From contig DIWS01000005.1 in the NCBI GenBank assembly GCA_002423585.1, positions 62,001-126,000 of the forward strand: a stretch of DNA of 64,000 nt. Direction: 5' to 3'. The notes beneath the pieces are model-generated. The model did no database searches. It had not been told where the DNA came from and saw only the letters and a list, made by a program, of their open reading frames with translations. Each line of letters opens with the position of its first letter. Positions within the stretch are counted from its first letter, which is position 1. This DNA is from Actinobacteria bacterium UBA6100. Its GTDB lineage: Bacteria; Actinomycetota; Coriobacteriia; Anaerosomatales; Anaerosomataceae. Made by a program: the position numbers and the translations under genes. Below, piece after piece: positions 26,065-34,916 of this stretch.

Positions 26065-26895
26065 ATGCTCGAGAACATCACATCCGCGGTCCGACTGGCC
26101 AACGGCGTCGAGATGCCGCAGGTCGGCCTCGGCACGTACAAGTCCGCCGAAGGCGGGGATGTCGAAGGCGCCGTCACCACGGCGCTCGATCTCGGCTACC
26201 GGCGGATCGACACGGCCTCGCTCTACGGCAACGAAGCGGGCATCGGCTCGGCGATCGCGGCGAGCGGGGTTCCGCGCTCCGAGATCTTCCTTGCCAGCAA
26301 GATGTGGAACGACGAGCAGGGCTTCGATGCCACGCTCACCGCATTCGAGCGCAGCCTCACCCGCCTCGGCACGGACTATCTCGACCTCTACCTGGTGCAC
26401 TGGCCGCGCCAACAGACGCACGACACCTGGCGCGCACTGGAGCGTCTCTACGCCGAGGGTGCCGCGCGCGCGATCGGCGTGTGCAACCACCTCGAACACC
26501 ACCTGGAGGCACTGCTCGCGGTGGCTGACGTGGCGCCGATGGTGGACCAGTACGAATTCCATCCCTGGCTGCAGCAACCTGCGCTCCGCGCGTACTGCGA
26601 GCGCCACGGCATCGTCGTGGAGGCCTGGGCGCCGCTGATGAAGGGCCGCGTGGCCGAAGTGCCGGAATTGGTGGCCATCGGTGAAACGCACGGGAAGAGC
26701 CCCGCTCAGGTTGCCATACGATGGCTGCTCCAGCTCGGCGTGGCGACCATACCCAAGTCGGTGCATGCCGAGCGCATCGCCCAGAACGCGGACGTCTTCG
26801 ACTTCGTGCTCACGCCCGGGGAGATGGCGACGATCGCCGCGCTCGACCGGGGGCATCGCTTCGGCCCCGAACCGGACCGCGGAGGAGATCGGTAG
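26065..26895 (+). CDS. Aldo/keto reductase (AKR5-like)
   Basis: From ATG 26065, with AGGAGGT ending four bases before it, the protein has 276 residues. It is an NADPH-dependent (alpha/beta)8 reductase: DLGYRRIDTASLYGNE holds the catalytic Asp and Tyr, LASKMWN the Lys and YLVHWP the His. The cofactor loop IPKSV is near residue 230. It resembles 2,5-diketo-D-gluconate reductase and glyoxal reductases, so it probably reduces small aldehydes or ketones. A much longer open frame upstream is antisense to the phosphoribosyltransferase and has no support. Confidence 0.92.
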   Translation: MLENITSAVRLANGVEMPQVGLGTYKSAEGGDVEGAVTTALDLGYRRIDTASLYGNEAGIGSAIAASGVPRSEIFLASKMWNDEQGFDATLTAFERSLTRLGTDYLDLYLVHWPRQQTHDTWRALERLYAEGAARAIGVCNHLEHHLEALLAVADVAPMVDQYEFHPWLQQPALRAYCERHGIVVEAWAPLMKGRVAEVPELVAIGETHGKSPAQVAIRWLLQLGVATIPKSVHAERIAQNADVFDFVLTPGEMATIAALDRGHRFGPEPDRGGDR

Positions 26896-26901
26896 CGCGG
26901 A

Positions 26902-28128
26902 CTACGACCCCGACGCGTAGAAGGGGACGCTCGCCGGGTCGGACGACGTGGTATCCAGGCTGCCCAGATGCGTGGTGGTGTCGCTCCACGCCTGCTGCGC
27001 CTTGGTGCGGTCGGCGGACGTGAGCCCGGGATACTCCGGATCGGCAAGCACATCGCCGATCGGAAGCACGCGCGTCTGCTTCCCGGCCGAGATGGTGTCA
27101 TCCACCCATACCGGCACATACGAGACCCCCATGAGCGTGGTGACGCTGGTCCTGAGGTTCTTCTCGAACTCGAGTTGCAGGATCAAACCCGTGTCGCGAT
27201 AGCGCTGGCGCTGGCTGGAGACGAAGTTGCCGAGCGAGTGGATGACGAACGCCGTGCGAGACGTCCCGTCGGCCGCCGCGGCCGCCACCGTCTCCATCGG
27301 CTGGATGACGTGCGGGTGGCTGCCAAGCACCACATCGGCACCCGCATCGACCATCGCCTGCTCGAGCCTCTCCTGCGCCGTCGTCGGCTCCCGCTGGTAC
27401 TCGGTGCCGTTGTGGATGCTGACGATCACCAGATCCGCACCCTGCGCACGCGCCTGCTGCACCTTCGCGACCATGCGCGCCTCGGAGATCACGTTCACCA
27501 TCCATGACTTGCCCTCGGGCGCCGAAAGACCGTTCATCCCGTACGTGTAGGCCAGGACGGCGATCTTCACGCCGCGGACATCGGCCATCACGACGCGCTC
27601 GGCCTCCTCGGCAGTGCGCGCGGCGCCGGTGTGCAGCACGCCGAGGCCGTCGAGCACGTCGAGCGTGCGGGCGAGCCCGGTCGCACCGCGGTCGAGCACG
27701 TGGTTGTTCGCGTTGGTGAGCACATCGAAGCCCGCGCTCGCCAGCGACTCAGCGTACGCGTCAGGCGTGTTGAAGCCGGGGTAGCCGGTGTAGCCGGACG
27801 CGCTTCCGGCCATCACCGTCTCGAAGTTGCCGATCGCCAGGTCGGCTGCCGAGATGCGCGAGGCGACCGGCGCGAAACACGGGGTGAAGTCGTAGCCCGA
27901 GCCGGTCTTGGCGACCGTGACCTGTGGTAGGTGGGCCATGAGATCCCCGACCGCGACGACAGTGAACCGCTCGACCGGGTCGGGCGGGCGTGGCGTGATC
28001 CGCTCGGCTGAAGCTTCGGGCCAGACCAGGACGTCGGTCGTCGCCATCGCATACCGTGGAAGCAGCTGAGGCCACCAGGTGAGACCAGCGATCGTCGCGG
28101 CCGCCGTGACGAGCACGACCGCCAGCAA
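26902..28128 (-). CDS. CapA-like metallophosphatase family protein
   Basis: The 408-residue protein starts at a TTG (28128) without a clear ribosome site; the frame stays open upstream through basic residues, so the true start may lie a little earlier. An N-terminal signal anchor is followed by a PGA_cap domain (about 53-330) with VAVGDLMAH, IGNFET, NANNHVLDRG, YTYGMNG, SIHNGTEY and LGSHPHVIQ, the metal-binding signature of the calcineurin-like CapA/PgsA family. Family members take part in poly-gamma-glutamate synthesis, but no capB or capC is here, so another envelope role is more likely. Confidence 0.88.
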   Translation of the reverse strand: MLAVVLVTAAATIAGLTWWPQLLPRYAMATTDVLVWPEASAERITPRPPDPVERFTVVAVGDLMAHLPQVTVAKTGSGYDFTPCFAPVASRISAADLAIGNFETVMAGSASGYTGYPGFNTPDAYAESLASAGFDVLTNANNHVLDRGATGLARTLDVLDGLGVLHTGAARTAEEAERVVMADVRGVKIAVLAYTYGMNGLSAPEGKSWMVNVISEARMVAKVQQARAQGADLVIVSIHNGTEYQREPTTAQERLEQAMVDAGADVVLGSHPHVIQPMETVAAAAADGTSRTAFVIHSLGNFVSSQRQRYRDTGLILQLEFEKNLRTSVTTLMGVSYVPVWVDDTISAGKQTRVLPIGDVLADPEYPGLTSADRTKAQQAWSDTTTHLGSLDTTSSDPASVPFYASGS

Positions 28129-28285
28129 CGTACCGGATGTCCTCAGGAATCGCAGGGGTGCCTCCGCCGCGATGGCGCGCGTCAGCCATCGCGTGCATTG
28201 TACGTGCTCAGGACACGAAGCGCACGGCGAACGCGTGCGGTGGCGCCTGCGCAGGGCCGCGCCGAGGTACGGCCGATCACTTCAC

Positions 28286-28313
28286 CTGACAGTCCGGGCC
28301 CGCTCCGTATTCT
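28286..28313 (+). promoter_or_regulatory. Candidate promoter of tRNA-Arg
   Basis: CTGACA (28286-28291) and TATTCT (28308-28313) are 16 bases apart and lie 42 bases before the tRNA. The match is moderate. The rest of the 227-base stretch between the CapA-like gene and the tRNA shows nothing else. Confidence 0.4.
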
Positions 28314-28355
28314 GCTACCATCTGACGCACGAACGGCACTCGTGCGCCGTCACAC

Positions 28356-28431
28356 GCCCTCTTAGCTCAGGGGATAGAGCACAGGTTTCCTAAACCTGGT
28401 GTCGCTGGTTCGATTCCAGCAGGGGGCACCA
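28356..28431 (+). tRNA. tRNA-Arg (anticodon CCT)
   Basis: The 76-base cloverleaf includes an encoded CCA end. The acceptor GCCCTCT pairs with AGGGGGC, the D arm is GCTC...GAGC, and the anticodon stem CAGGT/ACCTG encloses TTCCTAA, giving anticodon CCT for AGG codons. The T arm is CTGGTTCGATTCCAG. Confidence 0.97.
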
Positions 28432-28441
28432 TAGAAACGAT

Positions 28442-28475
28442 CACGGGAGCGCGCCGTCAGCGGTGCGCTCCCGTG
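28442..28475 (+). terminator. Hairpin after tRNA-Arg, likely terminator
   Basis: An 11-bp perfect stem (28442-28452 with 28465-28475) and a 12-base loop lies ten bases beyond the tRNA. The following bases (GCGTGTTCG) are not a good T tract, so termination is probable but not certain. Confidence 0.55.
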
Positions 28476-28575
28476 CGTGTTCGCGACCACCGAAGGTACG
28501 CTGCGCAGGCAGGATTCAGCAGTCTTCAGACGAATACCCTGGTGGATCGGTCTGCCCAAACGGAGGTGGTGCTCG

Positions 28576-30735
28576 GTGCCCGACAGCGACGAACGACGCT
28601 ACTACTCGCACATCAGGGCGCTGATGGCCGGCACGAGTGAGGGCATGATCGCCATAGCCCCTGACCGTACGGTCCGCATGATCAACGAGGTCGCATCGGC
28701 CATGCTCGGCGTGACGCGGGCCGAATGCGTCGGCGCTCCCATCGACCGGCTCGGTGTCTGCGGGCTCGACCGCACGCTCCTCCAGGCACTCGACGAGCAG
28801 AACTCCGTCGTCTCCCGGTGCGAACTCAGCGGCAACGACTACACATTCACGGTATCCCCCTACGTCGACGGCATCGCGTGGGGCGCCGTGGTCACCATCC
28901 GTGATAACACCGAGATCCTTGCCGTGCGCAGGCGTTCCGAGGCGATCCTCACCAGCACGAGCGACGGCATCATCGTCTTCGATGCCGAGGACCGCATCAA
29001 CTTCGTCAATCCGGCTGCCGAACAGATCCTCGGCAAAGGTGCCGAGGCGCTCGTCGGGCTCGTGACCGACACCTGGAAGCTGTTCGGTCTCGTGGCTGAT
29101 CCCGAAGGGGCGGTACGCGAGACCGGCACCCAGCTCCGCGAGGTCCGGATGGAGGAGCCCGAGCACCGCATCGTGGACGTCCGGGTGGATCCGGTCTTAG
29201 ACGACAAGGGCGAGTATCTGGGCGCGGTCACGAACATCCGCGACGTCACCGCCGAACGCGAAGCCACACAGATGAAGAACGAGTTCGTCTCGACGGTGAG
29301 CCACGAGCTGCGCACGCCGCTCACGTCCATCAAGGGCTACATCGATCTGATCCTCGACGGCGAGGCCGGTGAGGTGAACGAGATCCAACAGGAGTTCCTC
29401 TCGATCGTGAAGGAGAACTCCGACCGGCTGGTCGAGCTCATCAACGATATGCTCGATATCTCACGCATCGAGAGTGGGCGCATCGTGCTCAAGGTGCAGC
29501 CGCTGGACGTGGCCGAACGCGTCACCGGTGCCGTCAACACGTTCCGGGCGGTCCTCGATCAGCAGGGCCGCTCCATCCACGTGAAGCTCGACGAGAACCT
29601 CCCACTCGCTGCCGGCGACCCCGACCGCGTGGGGCAGGTGCTCATCAACTTCATCAGCAACGCGATCAAGTACTCGCCCGCCGGCGGCGACGTCACCGTG
29701 GGCGCCCGCGTCAACGGATCGATGGTACGCGTGGAGATCTCGGACGAGGGCATCGGCATCGCGCCCGAGGACCAGGCGAAACTCTTCACCAAGTTCTACC
29801 GGGTCGACTCGTCGCTGACACGCGAGATCGGCGGCACCGGGCTCGGTCTGTCGATCTGCAAGAGCATCATCGAGCTGCTTGGCGGACAGGTCGGGGTCGA
29901 CAGCGTGCAGGATGAAGGCTCGACCTTCTGGTTCGAGCTGCCGCTGGCGTCAGACAAGCACGTGCGCACCCCGACCCTCGAGGGGCCGCTCGGCTCGCCC
30001 GGGGGGCGGATCCTCGTGGTGGACAACTCGGAGGACGTGGCGAACCTGATCGCCAAGTACCTCTCGCGCCGCGGTTACGAGGTCGTCAAGGCGTTCACCG
30101 CCGGCGAGGCATGGGAGTACGCGGTCGAACTCGAGCCGCGCGTGATCACGCTCGATGTCATGCTCGACGAGGGCGCCGGCTTCCAGCTGCTCAAGAAGCT
30201 CAAGGCCGATCCGGCCACACGGGGCATCCCCGTCGTCGTTCTGTCGATCATCTGCGACGAGGGCAAGAGCGAGCGGTGCGGTGCGGCAGGCTATCTCGAG
30301 AAGCCGATAGACAAGACGCGACTGATCGGCGTGATCGACGGCCTCGTGGGCTCGATCGCATCACCGGTGGTGCTCGTGGTCGATGACGACAAGTCGATCG
30401 TCGACCTTCTGTGCCATACGCTCAAGCAGCGCGGCTACACCGTGATGGGCGCATACGACGGGCGTGAGGCCATGGCCGCGGTGAGCAGGACCAAGCCCCA
30501 CGCCATCCTCCTGGACCTCCGCATGCCGGTGATGGACGGCTACGCGGTGCTCGCGGAGCTCAAGAGCAGCGAGGAGACCATGGACATACCCGTGGTCATC
30601 ATGTCGGCGTATCCGATCGACCGCGAACGTGCCGACGTCTTGAGCCTGGCAACGGAGCGCGTGAGCAAGCCGTTCGACGTCGAACAGTTCGTATCCCGGC
30701 TCGAGTCCGTCATGGCCGCAGAGGAATCCGAATGA
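28576..30735 (+). CDS. Hybrid sensor histidine kinase: PAS-PAS-HisKA-HATPase-REC-REC
   Basis: From GTG 28576, with GGAGGT eight bases upstream, the protein has 719 residues and no transmembrane segment, so it is a cytoplasmic sensor. Two PAS domains (about 12-110 and 118-225) precede HisKA with STVSHELRTPL (H243), and an HATPase domain (about 340-456) with N and G boxes (NAIKYS, DEGIGI, GGTGLGL). Two receiver domains follow, with phospho-acceptors D527 (LDVML) and D647 (LDLRMP). The first receiver is less typical. It overlaps the next receiver gene by four bases, suggesting a phosphorelay operon without a DNA-binding output. Confidence 0.93.
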   Translation: MPDSDERRYYSHIRALMAGTSEGMIAIAPDRTVRMINEVASAMLGVTRAECVGAPIDRLGVCGLDRTLLQALDEQNSVVSRCELSGNDYTFTVSPYVDGIAWGAVVTIRDNTEILAVRRRSEAILTSTSDGIIVFDAEDRINFVNPAAEQILGKGAEALVGLVTDTWKLFGLVADPEGAVRETGTQLREVRMEEPEHRIVDVRVDPVLDDKGEYLGAVTNIRDVTAEREATQMKNEFVSTVSHELRTPLTSIKGYIDLILDGEAGEVNEIQQEFLSIVKENSDRLVELINDMLDISRIESGRIVLKVQPLDVAERVTGAVNTFRAVLDQQGRSIHVKLDENLPLAAGDPDRVGQVLINFISNAIKYSPAGGDVTVGARVNGSMVRVEISDEGIGIAPEDQAKLFTKFYRVDSSLTREIGGTGLGLSICKSIIELLGGQVGVDSVQDEGSTFWFELPLASDKHVRTPTLEGPLGSPGGRILVVDNSEDVANLIAKYLSRRGYEVVKAFTAGEAWEYAVELEPRVITLDVMLDEGAGFQLLKKLKADPATRGIPVVVLSIICDEGKSERCGAAGYLEKPIDKTRLIGVIDGLVGSIASPVVLVVDDDKSIVDLLCHTLKQRGYTVMGAYDGREAMAAVSRTKPHAILLDLRMPVMDGYAVLAELKSSEETMDIPVVIMSAYPIDRERADVLSLATERVSKPFDVEQFVSRLESVMAAEESE

Positions 30736-31097
30736 CACGCATCCTCATCGCTGACGACGAACCACACATCCGCAAGCTCGTGTCGTTCACGCTCGGCAAC
30801 CACGGCTACGAGGTGCTGCAGGCGATCGATGGCGGCGAGGCATACGACCTCGCGCGTGCCGAGAAGCCCGATCTCATCCTGCTCGATGTGATGATGCCGG
30901 TGATGACAGGGTATGAGGTTCTCACTAGACTGAAGGCCGACCCGGAGACCGAACCGATCCCCGTGGTCATGCTTTCTGCCAAGAGCCAACGCACGGAGGT
31001 AGAAGAGGGGATGGCGTGCGGCGCCCGCGAGTACATCTGCAAGCCGTTCACGCCGAGGGATCTGGTCGAACGGGTCGGGGAAATCCTCGGCGCATAG
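30732..31097 (+). CDS. Stand-alone response regulator receiver
   Basis: The 121 residues contain only a receiver domain: acidic pair DDE (9-11), phospho-acceptor D52 in LLDVMMP, Thr/Ser switch in MLSAKS and Lys in CKPF. No output domain is present. The ATG overlaps the stop of the hybrid kinase (ATGA), so it is a likely direct phosphoryl acceptor or relay partner of that kinase. Confidence 0.93.
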   Translation: MTRILIADDEPHIRKLVSFTLGNHGYEVLQAIDGGEAYDLARAEKPDLILLDVMMPVMTGYEVLTRLKADPETEPIPVVMLSAKSQRTEVEEGMACGAREYICKPFTPRDLVERVGEILGA

Positions 31098-31116
31098 GGG
31101 GAAGGGACGTGCACGT

Positions 31117-31572
31117 ATGAAGAGGATCCTCGTCGTCGATGATGAGTCGTCGATCCGAAGGCTGCTCAAGGTGGCGCTCACCAATCGCGGTTTCGAGGTG
31201 CTCGAGGCCGAAGACGGACTCCAGGCGATGGGAATGGTCGCCGCCGAGAAGCCCGATCTCATCGTGCTGGACGTGATGATGCCGGGCCTCACGGGCCATG
31301 AGGTCCATGACCGCCTGCGCCAGAAGCCCGACTCGAAGGACCTTCCCATCCTGTTCCTCTCGGCAGCCGGCACGTTCGAGGAGCAGCATCGGGAGATCGC
31401 GGCCGACCCGAACGCCGACTACCTGCCGAAGCCGTTCAAGCCCTCGGAGGTCGCGGACCATATCGATGCGATGCTCGACCCGGCGAAGCGCGCGGAGTTC
31501 GAGCGCGAGCGCGGCCGCCGGGAGGCGAAGCTCAGCAAGATCGTCGAGATCATGCATCGCGACCGCGACTGA
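31117..31572 (+). CDS. Response regulator receiver with C-terminal helix
   Basis: The 151-residue protein has a receiver domain (about 1-120) with VVDDES, D52 in VLDVMMP, FLSAAG and LPKPF. It continues with about 30 charged residues (KRAEFERERGRREAKLSKI) that look like an amphipathic or coiled-coil helix, perhaps a dimerisation or partner-binding tail. It starts 19 bases after the previous receiver gene and is part of the same run of signalling genes. Confidence 0.92.
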   Translation: MKRILVVDDESSIRRLLKVALTNRGFEVLEAEDGLQAMGMVAAEKPDLIVLDVMMPGLTGHEVHDRLRQKPDSKDLPILFLSAAGTFEEQHREIAADPNADYLPKPFKPSEVADHIDAMLDPAKRAEFERERGRREAKLSKIVEIMHRDRD

Positions 31573-31603
31573 CCGCGTCGACCGTCACTCGGAAGGGGCC
31601 CCT

Positions 31604-32008
31604 GTGACAGCCGAACGACTCATCCTCACCGCCGACGACAATCAGCAGATCCGGATGCTGGTCAAAGCCGCGCTGCGCTCGCTCGGACACGAACTCATCG
31701 AAGCCGTGGACGGCGAGGAGGCGCTGCAGCTCGCCATCCAGCGCGTGCCGGATCTCGTCCTGCTGGACGTCACGATGCCCAAGCTCGACGGGTGGGAGGT
31801 CCTGCACTTCCTGCGCAAGCGCCCGGAGACCGCGGGTGTGCGCGTGATGATGCTGACGACAGCCGCGCAGAAGGTCGACCTCGATCGCGGCACTTCACTC
31901 GGCTGCAACGACTACCTCACCAAGCCGTTCTCACCGGGTGATCTGCGCGCACACGTCGAACAGATCCTCTCGGAACAGGTCTGCCTCACCGACGGGCCTG
32001 CTTCCTAG
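31604..32008 (+). CDS. Stand-alone response regulator receiver
   Basis: From GTG 31604 (with GGAAGGGG upstream) the protein has 134 residues and one receiver domain: TADDN acidic pair, D55 in LLDVTMP, TTAAQ switch and LTKPFS. It is the third single-domain receiver in tandem. Its TAG stop forms a CTAG palindrome with the stop of the convergent permease gene, so the two genes overlap by four bases and no terminator lies between them. Confidence 0.92.
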   Translation: MTAERLILTADDNQQIRMLVKAALRSLGHELIEAVDGEEALQLAIQRVPDLVLLDVTMPKLDGWEVLHFLRKRPETAGVRVMMLTTAAQKVDLDRGTSLGCNDYLTKPFSPGDLRAHVEQILSEQVCLTDGPAS

Positions 32009-32760
32009 CGCGACACCCGCGCCCAGCGACACACGCGCGCCTCGGCGAGCTCCAGGAGCTCGTAGAGCACCACGCCCAGCACCGCCATCGCGATGATCCC
32101 GGCGAACATGTCGTTGTATGCGATACGACCCCATGCGTCGATGATGTAGAAGCCGATACCGTCCGTACCCGCGATCGACTCGCTGAAGAAGAGTACGGCG
32201 ATGGCGGTCCCCGTGGAGATGCGTAGCGCCGTGAAGACGTCCGGTAGCGCCGCGGGAACCACCACGTGGCGGAAGACCTGGGCCCTATCGGCGCCGAGGG
32301 AGCGCACCGAGAGCACACTGCCTGCGGGGATCGCTCGCGCAGCATCCCGGGCCGTCACGAGGATCTGGAAGAACACGATGAGCGTGATGAGTGCGATCTT
32401 CGGCAGGCTGCCGATGCCGAACAGCACGAGCAGCACGGGCAGGAACACGATCTTAGGCACAGGATACGTGAGGAAGATGAGCGGCGCCGCCACCGCATCG
32501 ACACGGGGACTGCGGCCGATCACCAGCCCCAACGGCACCGCGAGCACCGAACCGAGCAGCATCGAGACGACCACGCGCCACCCGCTCACGAGCACCTCGG
32601 GAAGCAGGTCGCCGGAGAACGTGCGGCCGAACGCCTCCATCGCGGGCACCGGGCCCGGGAGCGCCTGTGAGCCCACGAGCCACGCCAGGAGTTGCCATCC
32701 CGCGAGCAGCAACACCGTGGCCCCGACGTAGCCGAGCAGCCTGTTGCGCAGGTGCCTCAT
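32005..32760 (-). CDS. ABC transporter permease (SsuC/TauC/ThiX-like)
   Basis: The 251-residue membrane protein has about six helices and the EAA-type loop SLGADRAQVFRHVVVPAALPDVFTAL that docks on the ATPase. It belongs to the BPD_transp_1 family that imports sulfonates, taurine, nitrate or thiamine precursors. Its ATG overlaps the ATPase stop by four bases. No substrate-binding protein gene accompanies it here, so the substrate cannot be inferred. Confidence 0.92.
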   Translation of the reverse strand: MRHLRNRLLGYVGATVLLLAGWQLLAWLVGSQALPGPVPAMEAFGRTFSGDLLPEVLVSGWRVVVSMLLGSVLAVPLGLVIGRSPRVDAVAAPLIFLTYPVPKIVFLPVLLVLFGIGSLPKIALITLIVFFQILVTARDAARAIPAGSVLSVRSLGADRAQVFRHVVVPAALPDVFTALRISTGTAIAVLFFSESIAGTDGIGFYIIDAWGRIAYNDMFAGIIAMAVLGVVLYELLELAEARVCRWARVSR

Positions 32761-33560
32761 GAGGCGCTTGCCTCCCCGTGCGGCGCCTCGGACTGCACGC
32801 TCTCCAGCGCACCCTCGGCAGCAAGCAGCCGTCGCAGCTCGGCGCAGCGCTCGTAAAACGCGGGCGTGTCGCGAAAGCCCGGATCGCCCATTTCGGGGTT
32901 CTCCACGATCGCCGCCACGCGCCCCGGGCGTGGCGTGAGCACCACAACACGCCTGCCGAGGAAGATCGCCTCCTCGATCGAATGTGTGACGAGGATGGAG
33001 GTGTGACCACGCTGCCGCCAGATGTCGAGCAGGAGGCCCTGGAGGTCCTCGCGGGTGAGCGCGTCGAGCGCCGAGAGCGGCTCGTCCATCAGCAGCAGAT
33101 GGGCGTCGAGCGCGAGCGCACGAGCGAGCGCCAACCTCTGCCGCATACCGCCGGAGAGCTCGGCGGGGTACGCGTTGGCGAACTCGGCCAGACCGACGCG
33201 ATCGAGCGCCTCGGCGACCCTCGCCGACCGCTCGGCAGCGGCCACGTGCCGGATCTCCAGGCCGAGGCCCGCGTTGTGCGCGACGGTCTTCCAGGGAAGC
33301 AGGCCGAAGTCCTGCAGGATCAGCGCGGTATGCAGCCTCGGACCGGTGACCGGGGTGCCACCCACGAGCAGCTCGCCCGAGTCGGGTGCCACCAAACCGG
33401 CGATAGCCAGGAGCAGCGTCGACTTGCCGCAGCCTGAGGGGCCGATGATCGCCACCGGCTCACCGTCGGCGACCGAAAGAGCAAGCCCGTCCAGCGCGTC
33501 GACGCGCCGGTCCACGCCCTCGTAGGCGATGCTCAGACCGTGTGCACAGACGTCGGCCAC
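32757..33560 (-). CDS. ABC transporter ATP-binding protein (SsuB/TauB-like)
   Basis: The 267-residue ATPase has Walker A GPSGCGKST, Q-loop ILQDFGLLPWKTV, signature LSGGMRQRLALARAL, Walker B LLLMDEPLSALD and H-loop VTHSIEEA, the nitrate/sulfonate/taurine type. It energises the overlapping permease gene. The GTG start lies one base after the stop of a 22-codon frame, which suggests translational coupling to whatever lies upstream. Confidence 0.93.
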   Translation of the reverse strand: MADVCAHGLSIAYEGVDRRVDALDGLALSVADGEPVAIIGPSGCGKSTLLLAIAGLVAPDSGELLVGGTPVTGPRLHTALILQDFGLLPWKTVAHNAGLGLEIRHVAAAERSARVAEALDRVGLAEFANAYPAELSGGMRQRLALARALALDAHLLLMDEPLSALDALTREDLQGLLLDIWRQRGHTSILVTHSIEEAIFLGRRVVVLTPRPGRVAAIVENPEMGDPGFRDTPAFYERCAELRRLLAAEGALESVQSEAPHGEASAS

Positions 33561-33561
33561 G

Positions 33562-33630
33562 TTACTCGGCTATGTCCATCACGAGGTCATCGTAGGTGAC
33601 GTCCATTGCGAGCAGACGGCGGACGTACAT
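33562..33630 (-). pseudogene. 22-codon frame, probable C-terminal remnant of a substrate-binding protein
   Basis: A short frame starts at ATG 33630 behind GGGAGGA and ends with TAA one base before the ABC ATPase start. It encodes MYVRRLLAMDVTYDDLVMD plus three residues. The frame stays open further upstream (VFEGGLRMYV), which resembles the C-terminal helix of NMT1/TauA-type binding proteins. Because the transporter lacks its binding protein, I read this as the surviving end of a deleted gene. It could instead be a genuine leader peptide that couples translation of the ATPase. Confidence 0.35.
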
Positions 33631-33658
33631 GCGGAGTCCTCCCTCGAAGACGTCTGGG

Positions 33659-34255
33659 TCAGGCGCGGCACACCGGTCGCCGCAACCTGATCTCGTCGCG
33701 CACCAGGATACCCGAGAACCCGGGCTCCGCTGAGCCGTAGCGGTCGGCGAGCAGCCCCTTTGCCACCACGTCGATCACGAAGCCGTGGCGCTGGTAGAAC
33801 GAGAAGGACGGGACATCATCGTTACTGATGGCGACCTTGACCGCCGGAAGCCCTCGCTCCGCGGCGATGGAGGCCGCAGCGGCGATAAGGGCGCTTCCCA
33901 CCCCATGCCCCTGGAAGTCCGGATACACGCTCAACAGCACCACAGCGAGATCGCCGCCGTCACCGGCCAACGAGATGACCCCGGCGAAGCGCCCCTCGGA
34001 CACCGCGACGAGGTTCTCCTGCTCCAGCACGTCGAACGAGCGACCGAAGACATCGACCTCGGTCTCGCCGAGTGCCCGGTCGCAGATGTCCTCGATGTCG
34101 TGGCGGTCGGCACGCGCGGCCGCACGGACCTCGACGACGACATCGGCCCGTCCCGGCTGGTGCCGGTCACACGTGACCGTGAGGCGTGCCTCGGTCAACG
34201 GCAGGTCCTTTCCACACTCACCGCACCGGTAGTGCGGAAACGGGAGCTCGGTCAC
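33659..34255 (-). CDS. GNAT N-acetyltransferase with N-terminal zinc ribbon
   Basis: From GTG 34255 (GGAGGG upstream) the protein has 198 residues. The first 35 residues contain CGECGKD and later a lone Cys-His (TCDRH), a small zinc-ribbon-like module. A GNAT fold follows (about 45-170) with the acetyl-CoA motif YPDFQGHGVGSALI and FYQRHGF near the end. The substrate is unknown. A longer frame reaching 34561 is open but has no ribosome site and would overlap the DUF2177 gene. Confidence 0.85.
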   Translation of the reverse strand: MTELPFPHYRCGECGKDLPLTEARLTVTCDRHQPGRADVVVEVRAAARADRHDIEDICDRALGETEVDVFGRSFDVLEQENLVAVSEGRFAGVISLAGDGGDLAVVLLSVYPDFQGHGVGSALIAAAASIAAERGLPAVKVAISNDDVPSFSFYQRHGFVIDVVAKGLLADRYGSAEPGFSGILVRDEIRLRRPVCRA

Positions 34256-34383
34256 GGGAGGCCCTCCTCGCAGGCGGTGGCACGGCGTTGGCGAAGCGTG
34301 CCCAGTATAGCCCGTGCGAGCCTCCCGATCGGTCCGAGGCCGGTGTGCGGCGGGCCGACTCGGCGAACGGCGTGAACGCGCGC

Positions 34384-34797
34384 CTAGCCGATGTTCAGCC
34401 AGCGCCCCGCGTAGTAGCCGGTCGCCGCGACGATGCTGGTGACCGTCGTTCCCCATACCAGATCGATCGCGGTGACCTGCCACGCCCAGTCGCGCAACGT
34501 GGCGAGGTTGGTGAGGTCGTAGGTCGCGTACGCGAGAAAGCCGAACAGTGCACCGCGCCACAGCGCACCGGCCAGCGCGCCCTCCTTGAGGCCCGGGATC
34601 ACCGCGAGCGCGACGATACCGACGACGTACGCCAGGTAGAAGACGGCCGCCACGCCGAGCTTCGGCTGATCGCTCAGCAGCGAACCCAGGTACGGCTCAT
34701 AGATGCGCTTGGTGGCGAAGGACAGCCACGCGAGATCCACTGCGAAGAACACGACGGTCGAGATCGCGTACAAGCCGGCCAGCTTCGGTACGGACAC
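34384..34797 (-). CDS. DUF2177 family membrane protein
   Basis: The 137-residue protein has four hydrophobic helices and the DUF2177 signature: LYAISTVVFFAVDLAWL at the start, FGFLAYATYDLTNLATLRDW in the third helix and AIDLVWGT in the fourth. The function of the family is unknown. It is transcribed divergently from the HAD phosphatase, and about 119 bases between them should hold both promoters. Confidence 0.88.
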   Translation of the reverse strand: MSVPKLAGLYAISTVVFFAVDLAWLSFATKRIYEPYLGSLLSDQPKLGVAAVFYLAYVVGIVALAVIPGLKEGALAGALWRGALFGFLAYATYDLTNLATLRDWAWQVTAIDLVWGTTVTSIVAATGYYAGRWLNIG

Positions 34798-34916
34798 GGT
34801 GGGTCTCCTCTCGGGGGTCTTTCGATGTGTATTCCCTTAGGGTGCATACGGCACGCCGCTTCGGTCACGCCCGCATGACCTACAATGGACGCGCCATCAC
34901 CGAAGGGACACCACGC

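Noticed and set aside
25498..26895. Long upstream extension of the aldo/keto reductase
   Set aside because: The first 189 codons are antisense to the phosphoribosyltransferase, and a strong ribosome site marks ATG 26065.
26902..28128. Poly-gamma-glutamate capsule locus
   Set aside because: Only the CapA-like phosphatase is present; capB, capC and pgsE are missing.
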